This document shows, one piece after another, positions 18,690 through 26,903 of a stretch of DNA of 64,000 nt. Made by a program: the position numbers and the translations under genes. The first letter of the stretch is position 1. Each line of letters starts with the position of its first letter. The notes under the pieces were generated by a model. It did no database searches and was not told the DNA's origin. It was given only the letters and a program-made list of their open reading frames with translations. The DNA comes from an uncultured Lachnospiraceae bacterium (GTDB lineage Bacteria; Bacillota; Clostridia; Lachnospirales; Lachnospiraceae), in assembly GCA_910587085.1 (NCBI GenBank), contig CAJUMC010000002.1, positions 53,467 through 117,466 of the forward strand. The letters run 5' to 3'.

Positions 18690-18747
18690 TTGACAGGAAG
18701 AAAATTGAAATGTATAATTATCAGCACCAGGCAAATAAATATACATT
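18690..18747 (+). promoter_or_regulatory. Consensus promoter overlapped by ArgR-like boxes, for argF
   Basis: TTGACA (18690-18695) and TATAAT (18713-18718) with a 17-base spacer form a perfect sigma-A consensus. The -10 sits inside TGTATAATTATCA (18711-18723), close to the ARG-box pattern. A second A+T-rich half-palindrome, AATAAATATACATT (18734-18747), lies about 22 bases on. Tandem ARG boxes over the -10 are how arginine genes are commonly repressed, so ArgR control is inferred. Confidence 0.6.
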
Positions 18748-18933
18748 GTCGCATACGGCAGCAAAAGCCGGGAACACGGCGGCGTTCCGCGAAAGCAGGA
18801 CTTTCGAAAGAAAAGAGGGGCAGCTGTGGAAAAGCTGCTTGAAGGCAGCCGTCCGCGGAAGCATTGACAAAATACGGATAAAACAGCCGGCGCGGTTCGC
18901 CTGCTGCAGATAGGCGACAGACAGGAGGATGGT

Positions 18934-19872
18934 ATGAATTTAAAAGGACGTTCGTTTTTAACACTGAAGGATTTTACGCCGGAGGAGATCGGCGGTCTGC
19001 TTGATCTGGCGGCGGAGCTGAAGGCAAAAAAGAAGCAGGGCATTACGGGAAACAGCCTGAAGGGGAAAAACATTGCGCTGATTTTTGAAAAGCCTTCCAC
19101 AAGGACGCGCAGTTCCTTCACGATCGGCTGTGTCGACGAGGGAGGACATCCGGAATATCTCGGGAGGGACGATATTCAGCTCGGCCACAAAGAGAGCGTG
19201 GAGGATACCGCCCGCGTGCTCGGCAGAATGTTTGACGGCATTGAATTCCGCGGTTTTGCGCAGGAGACGGTGGAGAAGCTGGCGAAATACAGCGGCGTTC
19301 CGGTGTGGAACGGCCTGACGGACGAATATCATCCGACGCAGATACTCGCCGATTTTCTGACGCTCCGGGAGCAGTTCGGAAAGCTTGCCGGACTGAAGCT
19401 TGTGTATGTGGGGGACGGCAGAAACAACATGGCAAACAGTCTGATGATCGGTTCTGCAAAAATGGGGCTTGATTTTGTGATTCTCGCGCCGAAAAGCCTG
19501 TGGCCGGGAGAGGAGCTTATCTCACTCTGCCGGAACTATGCCGTGGAGTCAGGGGCAAAGCTGACCGTCACCGACGATATCGGCGCGGTTGAGGGTGCGG
19601 ACGCGATTTATACGGATGTCTGGTGCTCCATGGGCGAGGAGGATAAGGCGGCGGAGCGTGTCGCTCTGCTGGCCCCTTATCAGGTCAATGCGGCCATGAT
19701 GGCGAAAACGGGAAAGGACAGCACGGTTTTCCTGCACTGCCTGCCTGCGGTCAAAGGCAAGGAGGTAACGGAGGATGTGTTTGAAAAGCACGCGGACTTC
19801 GTTTTCGATGAGGCGGAAAACCGCATGCACACCATTAAGGCGGTTATGGTGGCAACTCTTGGGGAACGGTAG
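18934..19872 (+). CDS. argF: Ornithine carbamoyltransferase
   Basis: It joins ornithine and carbamoyl phosphate to make citrulline in arginine synthesis. The carbamoyl-phosphate loop STRTRSSF (residues 55-62), HPTQILADFLTL, and the ornithine-side HCLPAVKG are all intact. At 312 residues it is the normal length. ACAGGAGGATGGT precedes the ATG. A catabolic role (arginine deiminase pathway) cannot be excluded by sequence alone. The ArgR-like boxes over the promoter and the absence of arcA/arcC neighbours favour the biosynthetic role. Confidence 0.95.
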   Translation: MNLKGRSFLTLKDFTPEEIGGLLDLAAELKAKKKQGITGNSLKGKNIALIFEKPSTRTRSSFTIGCVDEGGHPEYLGRDDIQLGHKESVEDTARVLGRMFDGIEFRGFAQETVEKLAKYSGVPVWNGLTDEYHPTQILADFLTLREQFGKLAGLKLVYVGDGRNNMANSLMIGSAKMGLDFVILAPKSLWPGEELISLCRNYAVESGAKLTVTDDIGAVEGADAIYTDVWCSMGEEDKAAERVALLAPYQVNAAMMAKTGKDSTVFLHCLPAVKGKEVTEDVFEKHADFVFDEAENRMHTIKAVMVATLGER

Positions 19873-20010
19873 AATATCGGCGGCACAGGATGCATAAAGA
19901 GAGCTGTGCCCGGAAGAGCCCGCAGCCTGACCGCGGTTGAGGCTGCGGGAAGGCACCTTTGGAAAAGCCGCATTGTGCAGGAAAACCCGCGATGGGCAGG
20001 AGGCAGTACT

Positions 20011-20289
20011 ATGAGGAAATTTCTGGAAAAATTAAAAAACAATAAGCTTTTGCTGGACGGGCTTAACGTGGTAGCCGGCATTGTTCTTCTCGTGTCGCTG
20101 ATTGTATTCGCTGTGTCGGGGGCCTGGCTGGCGCTGCTGCCGGCAATCTGGGCGGCAGGGCTGATCAACATGTCCAACGGGCTGAAGGCCATGAGTAAAA
20201 CGAAGGCGATGGGTCAGTCCATGCTGCTGATGGGGGCGCTTATTCTGCTTGGCGGAACCATATTCGTTTTTTCGGCGATGGGCCTGTAG
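20011..20289 (+). CDS. Small membrane protein of unknown function
   Basis: The 92-residue protein has a basic N-terminus (MRKFLEKLKNNK) and three hydrophobic segments: about 17-33, a short one at 40-52 and 65-90. The frame is open from 19906, but CAGGAGGCAGTACT directly precedes ATG 20011. Between segments two and three is a basic loop (GLKAMSKTKAMG). It follows argF by 140 bases. I do not recognise the family. It is most likely an integral membrane protein common in Lachnospiraceae. Confidence 0.7.
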   Translation: MRKFLEKLKNNKLLLDGLNVVAGIVLLVSLIVFAVSGAWLALLPAIWAAGLINMSNGLKAMSKTKAMGQSMLLMGALILLGGTIFVFSAMGL

Positions 20290-20424
20290 ACTGCTTTCTA
20301 ATCATATTATAATTTGTATTTTTCCCCTGTTGAAGTTATCATATAATCAGGATAGCTTAAGAAAGACAATGCGCATCTGACGCCCGGCAGGGTCGTGCGG
20401 ATGTAAGCAGAAAGGGGAAATCGG

Positions 20425-21543
20425 ATGAAAAGAAAATCTTCCGGGGCAGTGTGGGGCGTTATGCTGATACTGCTTGGTGTGCTGATAGGCGGAAAAATAT
20501 TAAACTGGTTCCGCTTTGATCTGTTCTTTCGGGGCTGGTGGAGTCTGTTTCTGATTATCCCCTGTGCCGTCCGCTTCCTGACGGAGCGGGGAGAGCGGAT
20601 ATCGGCGCTGAAGGGGCTGTTTGCCGGTGTGCTGCTTTTGATGGCGGCCCAGAATTTTATTGAGTATTCGATGCTATTCCCTCTGCTTCTGGCGGGTTTT
20701 CTTGTGCTGACGGGACTGAAAATGATTTTGCCGGGAGTGCAGAAACGCGGACGGCGGCAGGCCGGGAAAGAGAGCTGGCGGCAAAAGGAGGAAAAGCGCC
20801 GGGAGCGCGAGCGGCGGCGGGCGGAAAAGTCCGGCGGCCGCTGGGCAGAACGGTATGAGGATGCTTTCGGCAGCCACAGTTCCGTAGAATACGAATATTA
20901 TGACGAAAATCTGCGGGAGGAATCGCCGGAGGATGCCGGGGGAGGGGAGGACTACCAATTCACGGCGGAGGATTCGGCGGATTTTGAACGTCAGGCCGGA
21001 CAGTTTGAATGGAATCAGTACGCAAACCGGGGCGAGTACCGCAGGGATTATTCGGATCGTGCCGGCTTCGGCAGCACATACTTCGGAGGAGCGGCTCCGG
21101 GAGGCAGGCGCGGCCCGGACGGTGCGGGACGGAACGGGCAGTACGGGGGCGGCTGGCAGCGCAGAGGAGGCGCAGGGCCGCAGGATTTTGCCCGTACGGA
21201 TGCATCGAGAATCGGAAAGGCGATCTGTACTTCCGTTTTTACCGGCAAGGAGATACGTTTCCGCCGGGAACCGTTTGAGGGAGCAGTTCTTTCCGCCGTG
21301 TTCGGCGCAATCGACCTGGATCTGAGGGAGGCGGTGATCTCCCATGATACGGTTGTCGAAGCAATCACCGTGATGGGCGGCATTGATATCCATGTTCCGG
21401 ACGATGTGTATGTGGTGGTGAGCGGCTCGCCGTTTCTCGGAGGCATCGACAATCACGTCAAACAGAGAATGCCGTATTCCGGCAGCGGTATAACGATTTT
21501 TATCAAGGCGACCTGTATTATGGGCGGGATTGAGATTAAATAG
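20425..21543 (+). CDS. LiaF-like membrane protein with disordered linker
   Basis: The 372-residue protein has four predicted membrane segments (about residues 8-25, 33-48, 58-74, 78-98). A long charged Arg/Glu/Gly-rich linker (about 105-260, with several GGRRGP-like runs) follows. A C-terminal beta-rich domain (about 265-372) has the repeating GAIDLDLR, MGGIDIHVP, LGGIDNHV, IMGGIEIK pattern. That pattern is the LiaF-type cell-wall-active-antibiotic-response fold. GAAAGGGGAAATCGG precedes the ATG. In Bacillus LiaF restrains the LiaRS cell-envelope stress system, but no liaR or liaS is adjacent here, so a direct role in that pathway is only inferred. Confidence 0.82.
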   Translation: MKRKSSGAVWGVMLILLGVLIGGKILNWFRFDLFFRGWWSLFLIIPCAVRFLTERGERISALKGLFAGVLLLMAAQNFIEYSMLFPLLLAGFLVLTGLKMILPGVQKRGRRQAGKESWRQKEEKRRERERRRAEKSGGRWAERYEDAFGSHSSVEYEYYDENLREESPEDAGGGEDYQFTAEDSADFERQAGQFEWNQYANRGEYRRDYSDRAGFGSTYFGGAAPGGRRGPDGAGRNGQYGGGWQRRGGAGPQDFARTDASRIGKAICTSVFTGKEIRFRREPFEGAVLSAVFGAIDLDLREAVISHDTVVEAITVMGGIDIHVPDDVYVVVSGSPFLGGIDNHVKQRMPYSGSGITIFIKATCIMGGIEIK

Positions 21544-21595
21544 GCGGGGAACGGGCAGAAAATCCGGGAAAAGTGAACGGTGCAGGAGAGATCAG

Positions 21596-21934
21596 ATGGA
21601 TACGGGAAGGCTGGTGCTTTGCGGGAGCAGCTTTTATGAGCAGAAATACTATTTTAACGAAAAGCAGTTTGGAAGACTGCCGCAGGCGGTCAGGGAGGAG
21701 CTGCGGATTATGTGCGTGCTGTTCACAGAGGATGTGGGCGGCGCGCTGATTCTGGAATTCGATCCCGGGGAGGGGCTTTTGTTCCGGACGGAGAGCGACG
21801 AGGGAGATCTGCTCTACGACGAGATCGGCAGCGTTCTGAAGCTGAAGGCGCTGCAGGAGGAAAAGCGGGAGCTGCTGGAGTCGCTGGAGCTGTACTGCCG
21901 GATTGCCGTTTGCGGGCAGAAGCCGGAACTGTGA
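21596..21934 (+). CDS. Small conserved-looking protein upstream of coaX
   Basis: Unrecognised 112-residue soluble protein. GCAGGAGAGATCAG precedes ATG 21596; an upstream in-frame start would run into the previous gene. The sequence is acidic, with GGALILEFDPGEGLLFRTE in the middle and a Leu/Glu-rich amphipathic C-terminal helix (LQEEKRELLESLELYC). It ends 25 bases before coaX, so the two are probably one operon. No catalytic motif is visible. Confidence 0.72.
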   Translation: MDTGRLVLCGSSFYEQKYYFNEKQFGRLPQAVREELRIMCVLFTEDVGGALILEFDPGEGLLFRTESDEGDLLYDEIGSVLKLKALQEEKRELLESLELYCRIAVCGQKPEL

Positions 21935-21959
21935 GCCCGGCGGCAGAGGGAGGCAAGGT

Positions 21960-22727
21960 ATGATACTCGGCATTGATGTGGGAAATACGAATATTACGCT
22001 GGCGCTGCTGGAGGACGGGGAGGTGTCCGCCAGCTTCCGGCTCACGACAAAAACGCCCCGTACCTCGGACGAATTCGGGGTGCAGATGCTGGCGCTGCTG
22101 TCCACCAGAGGAGTTTCTGCCGCCGGGCCGGAGGCCGTGATCCTCTCCTCGGTCGTGCCGGGCGTCATGTATTCGCTGACGAGTGCCATCGTCAAGTATT
22201 TTGACAGGAGCCCGATGATTGTGGGCACCGGAATCCGCACCGGAATCCGGATTGTGACGGGCAATCCGCGAGAGATCGGAGCCGACCGGATCGTGGATGC
22301 CGCCGCGGCCTACGAGCTGTACGGCGGGCCGGTGCTGGTTATAGATTTCGGAACGGCCACGACTTTTGATCTGATTCTGGCAGACGGCTCGTTTACTGCC
22401 GGCATCACAAGTCCGGGGATCGCGATCTGCGCCAATGCGCTCTGGAACGAGACGGCGAGACTGCCGGAAATCGAGATCCGAAAGCCGGCTTCCATCCTGG
22501 CCAGAGAGACCGTCAGCAGCATGCAGGCCGGGCTTGTCTACGGGTACATCGGGCAGACCGAATACATTGTCCGCCAGGTAAAGAAGGAGGCCGGGCTGCC
22601 GAAGCTGAGGGTGGTAGCAACCGGCGGGCTGGGAAAGCTGATTTCCGACGAAACCGACGCGATTGATATCTACGATCCGATGCTTACCATGAAAGGCTTG
22701 TGGCACATTTACAAAAAGAACATATAG
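21960..22727 (+). CDS. coaX: Type III pantothenate kinase
   Basis: It phosphorylates pantothenate in the first step of coenzyme A synthesis. The ASKHA-fold motifs are present: IDVGNTNITLAL (phosphate 1), GADRIVDAAAAYELYG, DFGTATTFDLI (phosphate 2), SPGIAICANAL, and ATGGLG near the C-terminus. Length 255 is standard. AGAGGGAGGCAAGGT precedes ATG 21960, so the open frame before it is not used. It follows a small unknown gene by 25 bases. A strong terminator at 22779-22824 ends the unit. Confidence 0.95.
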   Translation: MILGIDVGNTNITLALLEDGEVSASFRLTTKTPRTSDEFGVQMLALLSTRGVSAAGPEAVILSSVVPGVMYSLTSAIVKYFDRSPMIVGTGIRTGIRIVTGNPREIGADRIVDAAAAYELYGGPVLVIDFGTATTFDLILADGSFTAGITSPGIAICANALWNETARLPEIEIRKPASILARETVSSMQAGLVYGYIGQTEYIVRQVKKEAGLPKLRVVATGGLGKLISDETDAIDIYDPMLTMKGLWHIYKKNI

Positions 22728-22778
22728 TACCTGTCGAGAGGTGTCGACCGATTCTTCTTTCCAAAAATTGGAAATAAT

Positions 22779-22824
22779 GGTATATTGAATTTGCATTAAA
22801 TGGGAATTCAATATGCCATTTTTT
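22779..22824 (+). terminator. Intrinsic terminator after coaX
   Basis: GGTATATTGAATT (22779-22791) pairs with AATTCAATATGCC (22805-22817), allowing one G-U pair, around a 13-base loop. It is followed by ATTTTTT. It ends the coaX unit and sits just upstream of the 22885 gene. A second small palindrome, TTCCAAAAATTGGAA (about 22759-22773), precedes it. Confidence 0.8.
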
Positions 22825-22884
22825 GCGTGAAAATAATAATGCGGGTCCGGGGGAATGGCCTTAAGAAACGGAGGAAGATTTTAT

Positions 22885-24708
22885 ATGGTGCGGGAATGGC
22901 TGGAAGACGGGGTTTTTCTTTATGTGATGGCTGGGATATGCGGCGTCGGCGTTATGCTGAGATTGCTTCTTTCCCTTCATTTCGGGCGGCTTCTGAGGAA
23001 GACTGCGGCGATGGACGAGGTCTATGGAGGCTGGGCGCTGCGCGTGCGGAGGGAATATGAGGAATGCGTGCGCGTAAAGGGGAGGCTGAACAGCGTGGAT
23101 ATTTTTGTGGATAAGTGCGTTGGAGCGAAGCGGATGGCGGGGATAATGTTATCCACATGGGATAGATTTTGTGGACAAGCTTTGCTGCTGAATGCCGGAG
23201 TGCTGCTGGTTACAGGGATTTCCGGCATTTTTTATCAGGTGGATAAAGAGCTTGTTTTATTCACATTCTTTATTGGGATCTGGCTTATCATTGCCAATCT
23301 GGTTGTGGATAACCTTTCGAACTTCGAGGAGAAGGAGGAGCAGCTGAAGAGAAATCTGAAGGATTATTTCGAAAACCGGATTGACTGCAGCGAAGAACTT
23401 CTGTATGCGGGCGAGGCCCCGGAGGAGGAGAGGGAGCCGGAGGATGCAGCGGAAGAAATTTCGGCGGACGGAACGCAGGCGGAGCAGCTGGCCAAAGCAA
23501 TCCGGGCGATGAAGGATGCGGAAAAACAGAAAGAAGGCTCGCCGGAGCAGGGTAAGGATACGGAGGCGCCGGCGGTATCCGGAAAGGCCAGCCGGAGAAT
23601 AAGCGGAAACATGCCGGAAGAAGATGCGTCGATGGTGCAGAAAACAGCTGCACAGGGGGCTGCGGCAGATTGGCAGGCGGATAGAAACAGCGCATCAAAG
23701 CAGGAAGCAAAAGCAGCGGATCAGAAAAGTGCAGCGCAGGAAGCCCTGCCGGCTCGCACAAGCGGGGCAGGTTCGGCTGTTTTGGATAACAGCGGTGCCG
23801 GGATTGGCAGTGCAGCTCTTGACGGGGAAACCGTATCAAAGTCCGGTCTGCCGGAAAAAGATTTTGCGGCCCGGGAAACATCCGGGGGAGCCGCGAAGCA
23901 TTCGGAGCTGACGGAAAAGAAACGGAGCGTCGAGGGCAGGAAGGACAAGCTTGTCAGCTTTTCAGAAAAGGCAGGGCGCAGCTTTGATGCAGCAGGAGAA
24001 GGGGCAGAAGAAGGTGCTTGCGCAAAACCGGCCGCGGAATATACCGAAGGAAAAAAGGCCGGAAAGGGAAAGAAGGAGAGCCGGAAGGCGGCCGCGGCGC
24101 AGAAAAAGCGCGAACAGATCAAGCGCCAGCTGCTGATGGAGATGGAACGGGACGAGCGTGCGGCAGCCGACGGACGGAGCAATGCTGCGGATCAGAACCG
24201 TGCCAAAGCTGACGCGGAGCAGGCCAGGGAGGCGAAGGCGGCCGCAGAAAGAAGCGAAGCTGCAAAGTTGGCTGCAGAGCGGGAAGACGGCGTGCAGGGA
24301 ATGGAGTCTGAAGCCGGCGCAAAGCAACTGGAAAGCGGACAGGCTGCTGCAGAGCGGACCCAATCCGGATGGTATACTGTGCAGCAGGACGGAGCCGCTG
24401 AGGACACACCTTCCCCGGAAAACACCGCGGAGCAGAACGGAAACGAATATTCTGCGGAGCGGAAAACGGCAGCCGTGCATTGCGCAGATGCGGCAGAGCA
24501 GCCGGACGGCGCGGAGCAGGAGCGGAGGAAACTGTGGCAGGACGAGCAGTGGCGTGAAGCACGGGAGCAGACCGCAGCAGCCTCCGAAGGCAATGAAGAA
24601 AAGCAGTTGTCCATTGAGGAGGCAGCAGCGTTTCTGGCTGCCGAAATCGGCCGGGATCAGAAAAACAGCAAGCTGATCGAGGATGTGCTGAAGGAATTTT
24701 TATTTTGA
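22885..24708 (+). CDS. Membrane protein with very long Ala/Glu/Lys-rich tail
   Basis: Unrecognised 607-residue protein. The first 145 residues hold three membrane segments (about 8-30, 90-113, 117-138) and an amphipathic stretch (VRREYEECVRVKGRLNSVDI). Residues of about 150-590 are low-complexity, rich in Ala, Glu, Lys, Gln, Gly and Ser, with many EAKAA/AEQ-type runs that could form coiled coil or stay disordered. The last 25 residues (LSIEEAAAFLAAEIGRDQKN) look like a folded helix. AACGGAGGAAGA precedes ATG 22885; ATG 22855 lies before that site. A cytoplasmic scaffold or envelope-tethering role is possible, but nothing shows it. Confidence 0.72.
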   Translation: MVREWLEDGVFLYVMAGICGVGVMLRLLLSLHFGRLLRKTAAMDEVYGGWALRVRREYEECVRVKGRLNSVDIFVDKCVGAKRMAGIMLSTWDRFCGQALLLNAGVLLVTGISGIFYQVDKELVLFTFFIGIWLIIANLVVDNLSNFEEKEEQLKRNLKDYFENRIDCSEELLYAGEAPEEEREPEDAAEEISADGTQAEQLAKAIRAMKDAEKQKEGSPEQGKDTEAPAVSGKASRRISGNMPEEDASMVQKTAAQGAAADWQADRNSASKQEAKAADQKSAAQEALPARTSGAGSAVLDNSGAGIGSAALDGETVSKSGLPEKDFAARETSGGAAKHSELTEKKRSVEGRKDKLVSFSEKAGRSFDAAGEGAEEGACAKPAAEYTEGKKAGKGKKESRKAAAAQKKREQIKRQLLMEMERDERAAADGRSNAADQNRAKADAEQAREAKAAAERSEAAKLAAEREDGVQGMESEAGAKQLESGQAAAERTQSGWYTVQQDGAAEDTPSPENTAEQNGNEYSAERKTAAVHCADAAEQPDGAEQERRKLWQDEQWREAREQTAAASEGNEEKQLSIEEAAAFLAAEIGRDQKNSKLIEDVLKEFLF

Positions 24709-24788
24709 ACCATGCTTATAAAAAATTTTTTGGTACATACTTATAGAGAGAATTTTATTGCACTCTCTGGAAAATTTGTGAAAAAGGA

Positions 24789-24817
24789 TTGCAACAGCAA
24801 TCATTGTCTGATAAAAT
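24789..24817 (+). promoter_or_regulatory. Promoter for pgi
   Basis: TTGCAA (24789-24794), 17-base spacer, TAAAAT (24812-24817), about 90 bases before the pgi start. It lies in the A+T-rich intergenic region after the low-complexity membrane protein. Confidence 0.55.
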
Positions 24818-24906
24818 AAAAGTGTTATCCGGGATGACAGAATCCCGGCGGCCCGTCTCGGACAGGCTGTCAATATTCGGACTACGGAAAAAAGGAGATT
24901 ACGGTA

Positions 24907-26253
24907 ATGGCAGGAGTAACATTTGATTACAGTGCAGCGAAGAAGTTTATCCGCGGTGAAGAACTGGAGCATTTTAAAGGAACGGTGGAGTCGGCAAAGG
25001 AGCTGCTTTTGTCGAGAACCGGCGCAGGCAGTGATTTCCTTGGATGGATCGACCTTCCGGTTGATTACGACAAGGAAGAGTTTGCACGGATTCAGAAGGC
25101 TGCGGCAAAGATCCAGGGGGATTCCGAGGTGCTTCTTGTCATCGGCATCGGCGGTTCCTATCTGGGAGCAAGAGCGGCGATCGAATTTCTGCGCCACAGC
25201 TTCTATAACTCGGTTTCGAAAGAGATACGCAAGACACCGGAGATCTATTATGTTGGAAACAGTATCAGCAGTACCTATATCGCCCATTTGATGCAGGTCA
25301 TCGGCGACCGTGATTTCTCCATCAATATTATCAGCAAATCGGGAACGACGACCGAACCGGCCATTGCATTCCGTGTGTTCAAGAAAATGCTCATCGAGAA
25401 GTACGGAAGGGAAGAAGCGGCGAAGAGAATCTATGCCACCACCGACAAGGCGAAGGGGGCGCTGAAAAATCTTGCCACCGAGGAGGGCTACGAGAGCTTT
25501 GTTGTCCCGGATGATGTCGGCGGACGGTTCTCCGTGCTCACGGCAGTCGGTCTGCTTCCGATTGCAGTCAGCGGTGCGGACATCAAGGCGCTGATGGACG
25601 GCGCGGCAAGCATGCGGCAGAAATGCCTTGAACGTCCATTTGAAGAGAACGATTCCGTACTCTACGCCGCAGTTCGCAATATTCTTCTGCGGAAGGGCAA
25701 ATCCATTGAGATACTTTGCAACTACGAGCCGTCGCTCCACTATGTCGGCGAGTGGTGGAAGCAGCTTTACGGCGAGAGCGAGGGCAAGGATCAGAGGGGA
25801 ATTTTCCCGGCGGCGGTTGATCTGACAACGGATCTTCACTCGATGGGGCAGTTTATCCAGGATGGACAGCGCACCATGTACGAGACGGTCATCAATCTGG
25901 AGAAGTCCACCTGTGAGGTGGTGCTCGAGAAGGAGGAGGTCGATCTGGACGGGCTGAACTATCTTGCCGGAAAGAGCGTTGACTTCATTAACAAGAGCGC
26001 CATGAAGGGAACCAGACTGGCGCATACGGACGGCAATGTCCCGAACCTGCTTGTCAATCTTCCGGAGCAGTCCGAATTTTCGCTCGGCGAGCTGTTCTAT
26101 TTCTTTGAATTTGCCTGCGGCGTTTCGGGCTATCTTCTCGGCGTCAATCCGTTTGACCAGCCGGGCGTGGAGAGCTACAAGAAGAATATGTTCGCGCTGC
26201 TCGGGAAGCCGGGCTTCGAGGAACTCGGTGAGGAGCTGAAGAAAAGGCTGTAA
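24907..26253 (+). CDS. pgi: Glucose-6-phosphate isomerase
   Basis: It interconverts glucose-6-phosphate and fructose-6-phosphate in glycolysis. The sugar-isomerase motifs LLVIGIGGSYLGARAA and SKSGTTTEPAIAF are present, as are VPDDVGGRFSVLTAVGLLP and the late GVNPFDQPGVESYK. At 448 residues it is the short bacterial form found in Firmicutes. AAAAAAGGAGATTACGGTA precedes the ATG. It is a single-gene unit with a promoter at 24789 and a terminator at 26291. Confidence 0.97.
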   Translation: MAGVTFDYSAAKKFIRGEELEHFKGTVESAKELLLSRTGAGSDFLGWIDLPVDYDKEEFARIQKAAAKIQGDSEVLLVIGIGGSYLGARAAIEFLRHSFYNSVSKEIRKTPEIYYVGNSISSTYIAHLMQVIGDRDFSINIISKSGTTTEPAIAFRVFKKMLIEKYGREEAAKRIYATTDKAKGALKNLATEEGYESFVVPDDVGGRFSVLTAVGLLPIAVSGADIKALMDGAASMRQKCLERPFEENDSVLYAAVRNILLRKGKSIEILCNYEPSLHYVGEWWKQLYGESEGKDQRGIFPAAVDLTTDLHSMGQFIQDGQRTMYETVINLEKSTCEVVLEKEEVDLDGLNYLAGKSVDFINKSAMKGTRLAHTDGNVPNLLVNLPEQSEFSLGELFYFFEFACGVSGYLLGVNPFDQPGVESYKKNMFALLGKPGFEELGEELKKRL

Positions 26254-26290
26254 ACGCTTTCAAAAGGTTTGATTTCAGGTTGAATACCGA

Positions 26291-26326
26291 AAAAGGGGAC
26301 TCTGAATGTTCAGAGTTCCCTTTTTT
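26291..26326 (+). terminator. Intrinsic terminator after pgi
   Basis: AAGGGGACTCTGAA pairs with TTCAGAGTTCCCTT around TG, with one mismatch, and is followed by a run of six T. It ends about 40 bases after the pgi stop codon, immediately before the tandem repeats. Confidence 0.9.
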
Positions 26327-26365
26327 GGGTGTCCCGAGAGCGGGGGCGGCGGGATAACGAGATTT

Positions 26366-26604
26366 GTGCAGGTCTGCCGTGTGCGTTTGTGTGCTTCGTA
26401 TCCTGGTATCCGCGGGTATGGGAAGGAAAAGGGGTGCAGGAGTACTGTACAGGCTTGCGTGCTCCGTATCCTGGTATCAACGGTACGGGAAGGAAAGGGG
26501 GTGCAGGAGTACTGTGCAGGTTTGCGTGCTTCGTATCCTGGTATCTGCGGGTACGGGAAGGAAAAGGGGGTGCAGGAGCGCTGTGCAGGTCTGCTGTGCC
26601 TGTT
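26366..26604 (+). repeat. Tandem repeat array, about 68-bp unit, three copies plus partials
   Basis: Copies start at 26391, 26459 and 26526, each opening with GTGCTTCGTATCCTGGTAT (or GTGCTCCG in the second) and closing with GTGCAGGAGTACTGTGCAGG-like sequence. Units are 68 and 67 bp, so any reading frame shifts between copies and the open frames across the array are unlikely to be genes. Partial copies flank it (26366-26390 and 26594-26604). It lies between the pgi terminator and the XRE regulator. There are no spacers, so it is not CRISPR. Confidence 0.85.
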
Positions 26605-26903
26605 TGCAAGGTTTCGTACTTGTGTCCACAGCATGGGGATTAAAGTGCTAGTGCAGATCCGCCGCCTTCTTTTCTGCTTTTATACAAATATATTTTACCA
26701 AACACAGATAAGCACTGGCCCGGCGGTTGGATTTTCTGATTTTGTTCGAATTCAACCTGCGGTTTGTATAAAAAACAGTCCGGATGCTGTATGATGGAGC
26801 GGAAGGAGGCTCCTGATTCATAAAAAAGCCTCGGCGGAATGTGCAGCCCGCCGGTCTGCGAAGAGTATCCGCCTGCGAAGAAAACAGAAAAGGAGAAACA
26901 GCG

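Larger units (their letters stand above)
18216..18933. other. Long region upstream of argF without a supportable gene
   Basis: About 720 bases separate the deacetylase from argF. Open frames here lack ribosome sites and cross the promoters, so I do not call them. The region holds two good promoter matches (18448-18476 and 18690-18718) and A+T-rich ArgR-like boxes (about 18711-18747). The leader after the second promoter is about 210 bases long. Confidence 0.5.

Noticed and set aside
18230..18913. Small open frames upstream of argF
   Set aside because: No ribosome sites, and they run across the promoters and ArgR-like boxes.
26306..26794. Open frame across the 68-bp repeats encoding a Cys/Gly-rich protein
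   Set aside because: Units of 67-68 bp shift the frame in each copy, there is no ribosome site, and comparable frames exist on both strands, so this is repeat-derived.
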